From positions 18,771,501-18,835,500 of the forward strand of contig CM051460.1 of NCBI GenBank assembly GCA_028095005.1: a stretch of DNA of 64,000 nucleotides, read 5' to 3'. How positions within the stretch are numbered: the first letter of the stretch is position 1; each line of letters begins with the position of its first letter. Position numbers and translations under genes: made by a program. Of this stretch, positions 34,101-47,000 are shown piece after piece. This stretch comes from Rhynchospora pubera. Its lineage: Eukaryota > Streptophyta > Magnoliopsida > Poales > Cyperaceae. The notes beneath the pieces are model-generated. The model was not told the DNA's origin and ran no database searches. It saw nothing but the letters and a program-made list of their open reading frames with translations.

Positions 34101-34476
34101 AAAAAAATATATTAGCTACCTAGGGTTTCTGAAACTGTGCAAAATCTTAACTATCTTTCTTGTTGGATCTTTAATTAGTGTCCGATACAAAAGGGCAGCA
34201 CAGAATGTGGATATTTCACAATGCTCGCCATGAAAAACATATTATCTTATTGGATAGCAATTCAGGAAATACCTCATGTAAGTAACTTATTCTTTTAACT
34301 AATAACATTTGATCAAACAATTAGATTTTAGAATTTCATGATCTAACTAATAATATTTTCGACTTGTTTATCATAATATGCAGATGATCGAGCCGGTTGG
34401 AGTACCATACAACAAAGAAATGATTGATGGTGTCGTGACAGAAGTTATGGACTTCATGCAAGGGGTATTATTTTGA
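31117..34476 (+). CDS. Multi-exon CACTA protein with plant-transposase-like and Ulp1-like regions
   Basis: Exons by splice signals and frame: 31117-31431, 31508-31898, 32024-32370, 32451-32624, 32707-32967, 33054-33131, 33226-33469, 33559-33726, 33816-33923, 34011-34089, 34179-34277, 34384-34476. All junctions keep frame. Early exons (MSGDQDRDLQGEQ, KKRTGADFVQKSNKAKELRK) resemble the plant En/Spm/Ptta transposase family. Late exons form a Ulp1-like C48 cysteine protease core: catalytic His in DFHWVLLVIN, Asp in QIADSIE, Gln in CPIQKGSTE and Cys in ECGYFTML. Ulp1 enzymes cleave SUMO from proteins; Ulp1-like genes are known in some plant CACTA and Mutator-like elements, with unknown benefit. 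An upstream exon may exist. All four catalytic positions look intact. Confidence 0.78.
33160..33244 (+). repeat. Duplicated splice-acceptor segment before the Ulp1 exon
   Basis: ATTGTTTCAGGGTAGATTG (33161) and ATTATTTCAGGGTCGATTG (33216) are direct copies. Use of the first acceptor would give an immediate in-frame stop (TAG); the second gives GSIVARDP. Confidence 0.75.
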
Positions 34477-34712
34477 TTAAAATGTGTTATTTGATGACTT
34501 GCCATGTTTGATTATACTTGTGATATATGTAAATACTTTGTTTATTATTTGTGTGATATGCATGATTATATATGTTTGATATATGTGTGCTTTGTGATAT
34601 ATATATATATGCTGCATTTGTTAATGTAAATTGGGTACCAATTTGGTACCAATTCGGCTAGCAAATTGGGGCTAGCCAAACAGACAAAACACAAAAAAAA
34701 AATTAAGACTTT

Positions 34713-35175
34713 TGTAACGGTTATTAGATAATAACCGTTACAGAATATTATAATTTCATTTTTTTTTTAATTATAAATATTATCTGTAACGGTTATTAGA
34801 TAATAACCGTTACAGAATCAAGTCTTCTGTAACGGTTATTACCTAATAACCGTTACAGAAGTTCTCCAAACACCACACCTGTTCCGTCCACAATACCATA
34901 ACGGTTATTAGATAATAACCGTTACAGAAGACTGGATTCTGTAACGGTTATTATCTAATAACCATTACACATGTTCTACAAAAAACAGTACCAGATTTTC
35001 CCTTGCGTATACCATAACGGTTATTAGATAATAACCGTTACAGAAGAGGGGGCTATTGTAACGGTTGTTGTCTAATAACCGTTATAGATCTGTAACGGTT
35101 ATTAGATATTCTGTAACGGGGGCTACAGTAATGTTTCGTGTACCGTTACAGAAGTCTTTTATTAACCGTTACAGA
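34713..35175. repeat. CACTA subterminal repeat block C (3')
   Basis: Repeated palindromes CTGTAACGGTTATTA / TAATAACCGTTACAG plus truncated copies, ending 20 bp from the right terminus. Confidence 0.88.
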
Positions 35176-35195
35176 AACCAAAATTTCGCGTAGTG

Positions 35196-35561
35196 AATCA
35201 AACATATAGGACGTCAAACACGATACAAACGTCGCACATTAAAATTTCGAACGGTCGATCCAAACCGCTCAATATGATCTCTATATTAAAATATCCTTGA
35301 TAATCAAATTTTATATTTTTTCATATTTTCTAACTATTTTTTTCAAATTTTCAAAATTGAAGGGTTCAGAACTTTTTAGATTGAGCATATTGAAAAATTC
35401 TAAAAAAAATTAAAAAAAATATAAATTTTGGTTTCCATGAAGATTTTATAACATAACAATTTGAACAGTTTGGATCAGCCATTCCAATTTTAAAAATTAA
35501 AATTTTATCACGTTGGACAAGTGTACGTGTCCTATATGTTTGACACTAGCCACCCCTTCTT
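35196..35561. mobile_element. Foldback MITE (5), interrupted by the CACTA element
   Basis: Arms read CAAACATATAGGAC at the left and GTCCTATATGTTTG at the right, with the family core CCGATCCAAAC inside. The right end continues GACACTAGCCACC; its inverted partner, TGCTAGAAT, is not here but at 23922-23930, on the far side of the CACTA element. So the CACTA inserted within the left terminal repeat of this hairpin element. Confidence 0.75.
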
Positions 35562-36639
35562 CTAGAGCAAACTCTTAAACTTCTCTCCTTTTGTATTCTA
35601 TGTTTAACTTGACTCTAGAAAACATTGGTATTGCATGAATGCTCATGCTTGGAGATTAATTTAGAAAAAAAAAACTAATTATTCTGAAAAATATTACTAA
35701 CTATCCTGAGAAAAAAAAAATTAATTGTTTTTGAAAAAAAATGAGGTGGGGAGAGAGGGAAACATAGGTGCTAAAAAGATGGGGGACGTTTTAGATGATA
35801 AATTCACGAAATGAGCGGATGAGTAAGAAAAACAAAAAGACAGTTAGCATTTAATTAATCATATTTTGAAAAACAAAAAAGAAAAAAACACATTTTGTCA
35901 GAGATGATAGGATAGGATGAAAAATTTTGAAATGTATATGCCCGAAAATATTGTTGACTAAACTACAAAGATAACTAAAAAAGAGGACCAATAATAAAAT
36001 TTTCCGACGGCTTCGTGTGATGTAATGTAACTAGTACTAAAATTAGGATACGGTGTTAGGGGTTCAAATTTCAATAGCAATATTAACATGATTTTTATAC
36101 ATTAAAAGTAATATTTTTTTTACAATAATTAAGGAGCATTCAATTTTAACTTTGTTAACATCGAACTTCATATATGAACATGTTGACTCTAAAATTATGC
36201 GGTCAAAATAACACAACCAGCTCAAGAAAAAAAATTATTAAGTTCGCGAAATCCGGGAATATTACCTCAAGCAAATAAGAAGCAATTAAGAAGGCGACAG
36301 ATCGCAACAAGCAAGCATGCCATCTCATGAAAATAAATAAATAATTTCATGAAAATCACCAAAAGTTCACATCAAAATTCTACAAAATCCCTGGATAACC
36401 CACAATAATTTTGGCATCCTCATCAATCCTAAATATAATGCCATTCCCCATAAAAGGCCTATAGTTTGAGTTTTTATAGTTCAAATAACGCCTCGCCTTC
36501 GGAAAATAGAACAAAATATTTTTCGAGCTCAATAAACGAAAAATGTGTTCCTTATAATTTTCTGGTCATGCTTGTAAAATTTCACGAAGAACCAACATTG
36601 GAAAGCGCCTCAAATAATTTTTCCAATTACGGCCACTGA
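35562..36639. other. AT-rich spacer
   Basis: No ORF, RNA gene or clear repeat. Contains poly-A runs and weak retroelement-like words near 36240-36640 that I cannot assign. Confidence 0.35.
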
Positions 36640-38215
36640 AATTTCAGTGAAATAAAAGAAATCAAATTTCCCGAAATTTTAAAAAATAATACTAAATTAA
36701 TATAATATATTAAATATAATATCAATATAATAATATTTTTTAAATAGTATCACGAGATCGGAATCCCCGATTCCGAACGCAAGATCGGATTCCTGGATTC
36801 CGACCTTAGCTAAGATCGGAATCCGAGATTCCGATCTTAGCTTTTTAATTTTTTTATATATTATTTATTTATTTATTTATTTTATTAATTAGTTAAATAA
36901 TTAGAAAAATAGATAATATATTGTAAAAATATTGAAAAAATATGGAAAAAATCAGGAATAATTGAAATAAATTTTATATGTAATTTAGTATTTTTTGGAA
37001 AAATTTAAATTTTTTTCCTTTTATTAGTTTATTAATTAGTTAATTAATTAGAAAAATAGATAATATATTCTAAAAATATTGAAAAAATATAAAAAAATCA
37101 GGAATAATTAAAAAAAATTTTATATGTAATTTAGTTTTTTTTTTGGAAAATTAAATTTATTTTCCTTTTAATTAATTTATTTAATTAAATATAAATTTAA
37201 TTAATTTATTTAATTAAATACAAATTTAATTAATTTATTAAATAAAAAAATGAATAATTAAGTATAAATTTTTAATTAATTTAAACAACCATTTGATATG
37301 CGTCCCGGATGTCGTCCTCTGTATATATTATTTTCATATTATATATTAAACAATCATATCGAGTCTCATGATCAAGGAAGCATTTTCTGGATTGCGTTAG
37401 AAAGGAATCACACGAGATTGATGTTTTACTGAGACAGAGAAGAAAGATTAAATTCACTTGATTTACTGCATTTCTCTTTTTAATGATTAATTTATGATTT
37501 TAAAAATATTTTTAGTAGTTTATAGTGGTTTTTAGGTTTGCAAACTTTCCAAGTGGATTTTGGATGTCTAGAGAGCGTTTTGTGGCCTCGAAAATGGTCG
37601 TTACGGGGTTCTACTCCGATAACATTTGTAGATCTCGTCGCTAGCTTTCCGGAATGTCCTCGATCGCCCCAAACGGACCTTCCTATGAAAAGTTAAGCAT
37701 GTTTAAAGTTTTAATGTTCAAATTATGTCTTTGTATCCCTGCAAATGCAGAAAGAATTAATAAAACTTTGAACATTCTGAAAGGATTATGCCTTTGTATC
37801 CCTACAAATTCTGAAAATTTATAATCCTTTCTAAATTGTACAATTCATTTAATTAAATAAGTTATAAAAATTTATATTTTAATTAAATAAATTTCATTTC
37901 CCAAAAAATACTAAATTGCATATAAAATTTAATTTAATTATTCCTGATTTTTTTCCATATTTTTTCAATATTTTTACAATATATTATCTATTTTTCTTAT
38001 TATTTAACTAATTAATAAATTAAATAAATAAATAATATATAAAAAAATTAAAAAGCTAAGGTCGAAATCCAGGAATCCGATCTTACGTTCGGAATATGGG
38101 ATTCCGATCTCGTGATACTATTTAAAAAAATATTATTATATTAATATTATTTTTAATATATTATATTAATTTAATACTATTTTTAAATTTTTCGGTCAAA
38201 TTTCTGTTGACAAAT
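36640..38215. mobile_element. Long-armed foldback element (about 1.6 kb)
   Basis: The left arm (36640-36990) and right arm (37880-38215) are reverse complements over about 330 bp, including ATCACGAGATCGGAATCCC, AAGATCGGATTCCTGGATT and an AT-rich half (GATAATATATTGTAAAAATA). The 0.9-kb middle has direct duplications (AGGAATAATTNAAA around 36955 and 37098) and a GC-richer block 37530-37700 with no ORF. Target duplication not determined; superfamily unknown. Confidence 0.7.
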
Positions 38216-39382
38216 ACGCCTATGAGGCTTCTTCAAATCTATGCTTGGTGGGCAATAGGTCCAACAGAGAAAATGAGATAAAGGCCCAAACAAAAAGGTG
38301 CAGAAAGGAATCGTGGGCCCTGATAGTCAGATCGTCCTCATTTTTTTTTTTTTTGTTTTTCAGCTGACACTTCTTATTCCGATTGGCGCTCTTCTGACCC
38401 ACCTGTCAGCCCGTCTGCTCCTTTAATAGGCCCTCTCTGAGCCCCACCTGTCAGCGATATGGCTTCACACAGATGGCAACTGGTTGGATATGTGAGTGGG
38501 TCCCACACCAACAGAAAAAATTGATTGAAGAAGACGAAGCTCTTCTCTGACAAAGTCATTCCGACGACCTGCTTCACCGCCACCGGAGCTCTCGGCACCG
38601 CTGAAAAGCTGGCGACGAGGAGAATCCAATGAAACCAACCTCACCTCCTCCCGTTCTTTAATTCACAGCCAATTAGGATGTTAAACTCTCGAACCAATGG
38701 TGAAGGTGGTTCAAAATTGGACGAATTTAATGGAATAAACTCCAAGTTAGCAGCTCAGACACCTTCTTGGAGATAATGAAATGCATCCTGAACAGTTAAT
38801 TTTGATCAAATCATGACCAGTAAATGGGAACACCAATCGATGCCATGGCTTGGTTAAGTGCCAGTCAAGTTCTGATTAGCAATGGTTAACAAGCTTAATT
38901 GATGATTAGAGGATGTTAAAAATGATCTTTGGATGCTCCTAAAACTGAGAAGGCTTTGGTTGAAACCAGTGAGGGATTGATGCTGTCATTCTCACAGTCA
39001 ATAAGGAATAAAGGGTATACAGGTAATGAGATATGCATGACTGTTTGCACCTAATACTGGTTAGCCTAAGGCACCATGTTTGAATTATCAAAAAAGAAGT
39101 GTTAATGAATATGTAAAGGAAAGTTTGTTCTTTACTGTTGAGAGAAGACAAATCCTCATGTGTGCTATAAATGAAATTAGGTGGTCTTAAAAGAAGAAAA
39201 CAACAAAGGGAAGGCATGTACAGCACAAGTTCAGTTCATTACTGTTATGGGATGAGAGATGAAACAATTGAGATAACTAGTACATGAGAGATGAATGCTT
39301 GAAATATGAAACCACAAATGAGAGGTATCACACAAAAAACCAAGGTGGAATTCCCATATTGCCCCTCACAATGCCATATGTT
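38216..39382. other. Unassigned spacer before LTR element
   Basis: GC-richer than its surroundings at 38380-38660 with some gene-like composition (ORF 38374-38598 minus) but no motif, splice pattern or homologue that I recognise. No feature supported. Confidence 0.35.
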
Positions 39383-41166
39383 TGTTAGAGTTATGTCCTA
39401 GAAGTCAATTATTTAATGACTTAATTATTAGTTTATGTATGGGATGATATTTTATCATATGTTCCTAGGTTTATTATTGACAGATTATTCAGGTTGAGGA
39501 TCTGAATAGTAGATCTCTGTGGATCATTCTTTAGAATGACAATAATAAATCTAAACGGTCCATAATCTTGATAATTAACAAGGAACATTAATTATCTTAT
39601 AAGATTAGTATGCAAGTTAAGTGATGATTAAGTTCTACTAATCATAGGTAAAGAGTTACCAACTTAATTGCATATGTGTATGTTATGGAACATAGCACAG
39701 GACTTGACCCATCGAAATAAACATATGGATTGTGTTATGTGTCATTGTTTATTTCGTTATGATTTTGGTTCTAAGTTTGAGATGTTTATCTTTTCCACAT
39801 GAGGATAGGTTCAATAAATACTGTCTACCGCTGATTTCCGATAAGGGCTGCTATACGGACTTTATTTATGTTCTCTTGAATTGTGCGGGGAAAAGGTAAT
39901 CATCAAGAAAACCGTATGTCCCTCATTAATTCACTTAGTGAGTGACGATATCTGTTTGGGCCCCTTGATGGAGATAGATTGTTTGCATGCAACTTTATAC
40001 AATTATCTCTAGATCAAGAAACGTATAATCTGCAAGAATGACACATTCCTATCTTGGATTATACGATGATATCGTGTGACATAAGAATCAAAATAGGGAA
40101 ATACATATATTCTCTTATGCAGGATTTAAATACTGTAGCAGTACATTATTTATGCGAATTGGGAATCATAACGTGTTGCTAGATACCGCTTATGATTATT
40201 GGAATTAAATAACGATTTAATTCCATGTCCAACATAGCATAAATCCTCAAAGGGTCACACAAATAGGACTTTAACCATACAGTGCATTATTTATTTATTC
40301 GCAACAGTGTGTATTGCGAAAATATGATAGTTTGATTAATTAATTGTATAGCGTTGTGGACCGTTATAATTAATTAAGTCAAAGGGATCATATAGAAATA
40401 AATTAATGCATTTGCTAATCCCAAATTAATTATTAATGAGTTAATAATTAATTATGTTCAACTCATTTAAATTAATTGAGCTATTGGGTCTTTATTTAAT
40501 TAGTTAAATAAAAGTCCAATTTGAGGTTAGTTGAAAGAGCAATTAAAAGGTTGAATTAATGGGCTTGTAATACACTTGGTGTAGCCCACAAAGGCCTCTA
40601 TAGGGGCCGGCCATATGAGGGTAAAATGGTCCACAAATAGTTGTGGTAGGTAGGTGTAGAGAGCACTATATAAAGGGGTCAAGTTTTTGGGAAACCCTAG
40701 CCTCCACTCCATTCTCTCTCCCTCTTCCTCTATGGCCGAAATTCACCAAAAAGGGAGAAAATTTCAGAATTTTCTCCATGCTCTCTCTTTTCTCCTCTCC
40801 TCTCTAGCTCATGGGTTGAGCACTCCTCTCCACAAATTAAAGCAATTAATTGCTAAATGAGAGAGGAAACCTAGAGGGATTAGCTTGTATCTTCCTCTTG
40901 CTAGCACAAGAGTTGAAGATTATGGTTAACCTCCTTGGTGGACTCGAGGCCGATCAACCGACGAAGGAGGAGGCGCATGGAGGCTCGCTATCGATTCCCA
41001 TGCCGTAGGATCGAGCCCCGCGAATACGATTTCGCGGGAGGTACAAATTTCACCTCTTTTCTCTTGTGTCGAATGAGCTTATGTACTAGATCTCTCTTGC
41101 TCTTGGTTTAATTGGATTAATTAAGGATAATTAGTCACAAAATTAAAATTGGGTATTTTCCTAAGA
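39383..41166 (+). repeat. 5' LTR
   Basis: Begins TGTTAGAGTTATGTCCTAG. TATATAAAGG box near 40669-40678 marks the likely promoter. Last bases CTAAGA instead of CTAACA in the 3' copy. Confidence 0.93.
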
Positions 41167-41167
41167 G

Positions 41168-41180
41168 TGGTATCAAAGCC
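41168..41180 (+). other. Primer-binding site
   Basis: TGGTATCAAAGCC, complementary to initiator methionine tRNA with one mismatch to the usual TGGTATCAGAGC, one base after the LTR. Confidence 0.85.
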
Positions 41181-44100
41181 TTGGTCGTACTTAAGCTATT
41201 TTTGACACTTAATTAAGAGAAATTCGCTAATTAACGGATTAGTAGAGATGATGCGTTTGTTTGCTATCTGGAAATGGTATTTTCTGTGTTGTTTCGCGTT
41301 TTTCGATGTGATATGTTCTCTGGAAGATCTTTCTATCTACATGAAAGTTGTAGATATTTGGATTGTGATTCTTTTGGCGTTGGATTCACATTTTTCTGAA
41401 TTAGTATAGATTTATTGTGAATAAAATGGCGACAGTGCGCAGAACCAGTTTCTTCTCGTACTGTCCTGTTTGAATGGCTTGAAAGATTTATATTTTGAAT
41501 ATAAGTACCAGTTTTCTATGGCTAGAAATAAAGAGTACTTGAAGCTCTTTCTGAGCATGTATAAATTGTTGCATGACTCGGATTAATTTGTGGATTTTCA
41601 AGTATGAAAAGGAAGATCTTGTCAGATCCAGTTTGTTGAGCAAATCGATTGTTCTAATAAACTGTACCAACTGAGAACTCCTTTAAAAATTTTGTTTAAA
41701 TGGATTTGTTCTATTTTGAGTTAGGATTCCAGAAAAATTAATTTCATAATTTTCGTGGAAGTTTGGACCTTCAACTAGGTTAAGACATTTCGATCGACAG
41801 TCTATTCCAGTACAGAATTTGTTGATTGTTTAGGCTGTAACTTAATATTATTGAACTGAACTTGGTTGTTTTCTTTTCATGAATGGATAGCCTGTAGTCT
41901 AAACAAGTTTTTCTATGTATATTGTATATATAAAAACTGGATAGAAGGTGGTCTTACAGACCAAATGGTTGAGAGGATAAGCTGAAAATCTCATAACGGT
42001 GTTTCGTGCACTTGTAAGAGATTTGTCATTTTTTATTCTCCCTGATGGTTTAAGATCTCTTCTTGAAATTTTTACTGGTAATCACAACTATGATAAAGAG
42101 CTTAAGTAATTTATTTGAGAATTTTTGGAGACCGAAAACTGTTGTTTTTGTTTGATTCCATTAGTTACGTTTTTTGATAAATTACTGTTTTTCTAAGTAT
42201 TCAAACTAGTTGAAATTAATTAGAAAACTCCTTGTTTGATCTCCTTTCAGTTATGGGATGTTGAAAGAACCTTCTAAATGAATTTAAACTAGTTTGGTTG
42301 TTTAAAATTGAGAATTTGTACACGGAATTTACTTATAGCAAACGATACGCAAAGATGTTTGAAAATCGTTAATTGGAAACAAAGTGCTTGTATGTGCCTA
42401 CTTTGTTTTGTAGGTGAATAGTGGGTTTAGTATGGCTCAAGACTCAATGTCTTGTGGTTGTATTTGAATGCATGTGTGAATGTTTGTAATGCGGCCTTTG
42501 GTGCCATTAATTAATTAATTTGTTGATTAATTTTTAATGTAACTTGTGAGGCTTGCATGCCCCTAAGGCTAGGATGGGAATATGATGTTTTCACATGTAT
42601 TTTGTACCTTTATTTTATATAGGATTTAGATCCTTATAGAATTTAGTGGGAGGTACAAGGATTAGATTAGTTTTGGTCCATGGACGATGTGGCGAAACTA
42701 ATGCAAGCGGGAGCCATACAAACCCACAACTATGAGATGCTTATATGTGATTGCTTGTGATTGCTATGAATTGTCATAGGCTAGGTATGGGTGTATGCTT
42801 ACATGACCACCAAACAAGTGTCACTTAATTGATTGTTCAAACAAAACATGATTAAGTTAAATCGCCCTCATTCTTTCTATCCCCTTCTAACGTGTATGAT
42901 CGTTCATTGATGCATTCTCGCCGACGCGGGACATCGTGTTCCATCATCCGTGTCGGGGTGTAAATCGGATTTACTAGGAGCAAATAGAGAAAGGTTACTT
43001 AACGATGTTTTCTAATCGGATTGGACATCGGGGCAAAGTTTGTGGATGTACATGTGATATTTCACAAACCAAGAATCATATGGAATGATTGGTTGGAGAA
43101 CCTACTCTATCTAGTTATTTTTGGTGTCACGCCGACGCTAGCACCATCTCAACGAAAATAGGGATCTTGAAAAACCTACTATATTAGGGACATTAAATAA
43201 ATATAGTGGGAGTTTTATTTGTTATAAATAAAACAATTGCATAAACTAAATGACCGTAAATTGATTTTGTTATAGATGTTTAAATTGTTAATTTTGTTGC
43301 GATCAATCTTTGAAAAATGAACAAACTCGTTTCTAAATGGTAGTTACTTGAAAGAGTAATGCCGATTCCTAAGACACGATCTTAGTGAAGAGAAATTTGA
43401 GTATGTCAATTCCCAAAACTTTCCTCAAACTACCCGAACGTAGCAACGCGATGGTTGATTGACTTTTGGCGAAAAGTTATTCAATAAAGCGTATGCTTAA
43501 TATCCTCATTTGAAATTTCTAGACCTTTGAATTAGCGAATTCATATGGACTAAAATTAACTCGTACGTTTTCATCCGCTTACTCAAGAAAGTGTTCTTGG
43601 AGAAAGTAGATATTAACTCCATCATTTATGATCGAGTATAAAGAATATGAGTTGACCAAGAGATTCTTCTTTTATGAATGTTTCATTGGCTTATAAATCG
43701 AAAGATTTAAGTAGCTAATTGACAACTAGAGATATTAATCTCCGATATCAATGATTGTTGATATTGTCATTCGATCTCTTTTGCAATTATGAAGGATATA
43801 ATATTACCTTTATGCACACTTGTTGATGCAAAAAGGTGATTGGTTAAGTATTCAAGAAATACTTCACCAAGGTATGAGTTGAAATTTCGATACTCTCATT
43901 GATGACCATGTGTCACATGAGATGTTTCATTTGCCGTTTTATGGGAGGCATTTGAAAGGTTGTCCGAAGTACCATGATTGTGACGATTAGAAATATTCTA
44001 ATCCTAAAGTGTATTTGTCGTTCAAATTATCTCACTATCTCTAATTTACACTAGTAACTTGATACTAGTTCATATGCTCGCATTTAACGAAATGTGTTGG

Positions 44101-45639
44101 CAATGAAGAATAAGAGAATGTTCGAGAGATGTAAAGTTAACTCCGTATAGGAAATGACTTATTCATTTAAGTCATTACCATCGAATACGTAGAGTTATCT
44201 TTATTAAGAGTTTGTTTAGGAATTTAAAGTTGCATACCTTAATTCTAAAATCTCTCAAAATATCTCCATTTCATATTCAATGATGGATGATTATGTTTTG
44301 TAAAAGACAAGATCTTTTATTATGAATTTGTTTATATGATTTCATGCATCTTGATTGAATTTGCTTGAAATAGATGAACAAGTTTTGAATGACAAATAGG
44401 ATGCGTAAGACTTGACATAAAGTATTTGACTTTCATGTTATATATAACCGCTTAGTCACATACATAAACGAGAATCGCATTATGAGAGTCTACGTAACGT
44501 AGAGCTCGAAATTCAATTCGATTTCAAATCGATTGATATGCGAAACATGTTTGTTAAATGACAAAAGCGCCTTTAACCTACAAAGGTTTAAGGACAAGTG
44601 ACTTGATTAGGACTTATACATATCGATGTATAAAGACCAATAAGTACTTGTGCAATGAAAGGTTGTTGATACTTTACTACTTAACCAACGATCATTGTAG
44701 ATATTAAACATATCTATTTGATAAGGTATAAGTATGAACTTTTTGACTAGTTCAAAGGAGTTCAAGTGTAAAGTTGAAAGACCGTTCAAGAGAAAGAAAA
44801 AAGTCTTACAATTAATCACGGTAAATAGTTAAGTCACATGATTTGAAATATTATCTAAAGAGTATGAAAGTAGTTTCGCAACTCGCTCCATGAGGAATAA
44901 TATGTCCAAGAGTGGAGGTATCGAACAATATTTTGTATAGTTCGATCGATAATAAATCAAATTGACTTATTCGACTCGTATTAGGGAATTATGTTTGAGG
45001 GCAATATTGTTTACACTGAATGATGTTCCATCGAAGTCTATTGAGGAAGATATCTTACGAGATTTTGATCTCTGAGTATAATACTTCTTGAGATTTGGTG
45101 TTGAGAAGCTTATTTCAAGTATTGATGACTTGTAAGCTTAAACCAAATAAGACACTGTGAATTTGTAGGATGCTTTATATTAAGGCACTACTTCCACGAA
45201 TATGATAAGAACAAAGTAGTTGTTGCTAATCATAACGTAATCTTGTAGAATGATATTCTCAAGAAGAAGTAGTGGGAGTAAAGTGGGCATTAAAGGAGTT
45301 TATGCGTCACTACAAGAAGTACTTTTATAGGAAACTTGTCACTCCATACATGGTACTTAGTGGGAGTTGAGCGGAACTTCATTCACAAGTTGTTTTGAAA
45401 GAAGTTTAATAGTGCGCTCCTTCAAATGAGTACTCAACCATCTCACGAGTTGATGATGTTCGAGAAACTCATGGAATATATGAGGATTCAAGAACTCGTT
45501 CAACAAATCGTTGTAGAAGAAGTTCATGAACCTCAAGTACCAATCCTACAAAAGATCAACGAGAGTTGATTGCCTAAGCCGTTTGGTGCATTGGCTTCAC
45601 GACATTCTCAAACTTAGCATATGAGAATCCGTTGATAAA
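41181..45639 (+). other. Non-coding interior of LTR element (decayed leader, gag and 5' pol)
   Basis: No ORF over 70 codons on the sense strand. The sequence keeps gene-like codon texture in places but is full of stops and shifts. An upstream leader of about 1.2 kb precedes ATGGCTCAAGACTC at 42432, a position where a gag start would be expected. Confidence 0.5.
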
Positions 45640-46160
45640 CAAGAAAAACGATGGAACGATCCGATTCCACATATATGGTTTGAATTCATATGATCTTTAA
45701 ATAAAATCCATGTATAACAACAAGGTATAGACCTTGGTTGATGTTCATGAAGGAGCAATCCATCAAGAACGTTTTAGATCTTCAAAAAGGAAAGATCGAC
45801 ATGGATAACAAATCGACTATGTACAAAGCGCGGCTTCTCGCTTGTAGCTATGTCTAAGTCGATGACTATTTGACTACGTACAAAGCACAACCTCTTGCTT
45901 GTGGCTATGTATAAGTCAATAAAGATCATTCTAGCAATAGTTGTATTTCATATATATCGATATATGGAAAAATACATAAAACCGTCTTTTTCGTATGAAT
46001 GAAGGAAGATGTTGTGCATTTGACACAAATCGAGGTTTATGTATTGCTAAAAACATACGCATGCTTCAAGGATCCATTAATGGATTAAAGCAAGTGTTGT
46101 GGAGATTGGAATAAAAGTTTTGACAATGAAGTCAAGGAGTTGAACTTCGTCAAAAGTATC
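45640..46160 (+). pseudogene. Decayed Copia reverse transcriptase
   Basis: Frames translate to SMYNNKV, a stop where Trp is expected (TAG), TLVDVHEGA, then YKARLLACSYV and GSINGLKQ, matching the Copia reverse transcriptase order (SMYxNxVW, YKARLVAKG, SIYGLKQ). A segment of about 60 bp containing TACAAAGC is tandemly duplicated at 45818 and 45878. Multiple stops and frameshifts. Confidence 0.7.
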
Positions 46161-46779
46161 TTGTATAGACAAGATATTCAGTGGGAGCATAATTGTATTA
46201 CTTGTATTGTTCAAGATAACAATTCATTAATTGGGAATAACATTAAGAAAATGAATATTGTCAAGATCTCTTTGGAGAATGCTTTCTCAAATGAGAACAT
46301 GGGCGAAATCACCTGATCCTAGGAAACAAATCTATGAAGATAGATTATGATGGATGTCAGGTTTGAACAAATATGCATATATTGTCGAAGTGTTCTAGAA
46401 ACACGAAAGTTACACTCCAAGAAAGGATGTCTAACTATACGTCACATGGCATGACTTGAGTATTTAACTCGGTTTATTGTAACTCAATTCGAGAAAGTGC
46501 ATGAAATAGTTCAAGCATTCTTTCATTATGAGTTTCATTGTGTGCGCCATGTTTATGCATATACCCCAATGTGTAGTATCCAAAAGATATGACAAACAGT
46601 TGTCAAATGGATACAAGAGAAACACATTTGGACGATAGTCAAGGATATCCTCGAGTACCGTATGAGAAAGAGTGATATAATGTTTCATCTCTTAAGATGA
46701 AAGAATCTCGTGTAAGTAGTTACACTGATAAAAGTTTTTCAAAAGATTGATATAATCACGATTGAGCTACATATTTTGC

Positions 46780-47000
46780 TAAAAGGTGGTGTTGTAAGTT
46801 TAGAAGGTGTTCTGAATGAAATATTACAACCGTTTCCGTCACCAAAGCAAAATACATAGCAACTTGTGAAGCAATAAAAGAAGTTTATTTCAGATCGATT
46901 TCTTAGTTGAGTTATTATGGTTCTAAGCATCTCGAACCATAACTTACTCCTAAAGAACCCAATGTTACATTGGAGATTCAAATATGATCTATAACGATAT
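46780..47000 (+). pseudogene. Decayed Copia RNase H
   Basis: Traces of the ATTEAEYIAACEA segment (ACCAAAGCAAAATACATAGC, CTTGTGAAGCAATAAAAGAA) and of the following CDN / AKEP region, interrupted by stops. Confidence 0.6.

Larger units (their letters stand above)
23931..35195 (+). mobile_element. CACTA (En/Spm-type) DNA transposon
   Basis: An 11,265-bp element with inverted ends CACTACGGGAAAAAGG (left) and CACTACGCGAAATTTTGG (right, reverse complement) and a 3-bp target duplication AAT (23928-23930, 35196-35198). It encodes a TNP2-type transposase (25.3-28.5 kb) and a second multi-exon gene with plant-transposase-like and Ulp1-protease-like regions (31.1-34.5 kb). Subterminal palindromic repeats built on CTGTAACGGTTATTA occur at both ends and again between the two genes. 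Missing transposase sequence (see below) suggests it may now depend on another copy. Confidence 0.95.

Noticed and set aside
40527..40712. ORF MEWRLGFPKNL on the minus strand, repeated at 48443-48628
   Set aside because: It is duplicated only because it lies in both LTRs; antisense to the LTR promoter and leader.
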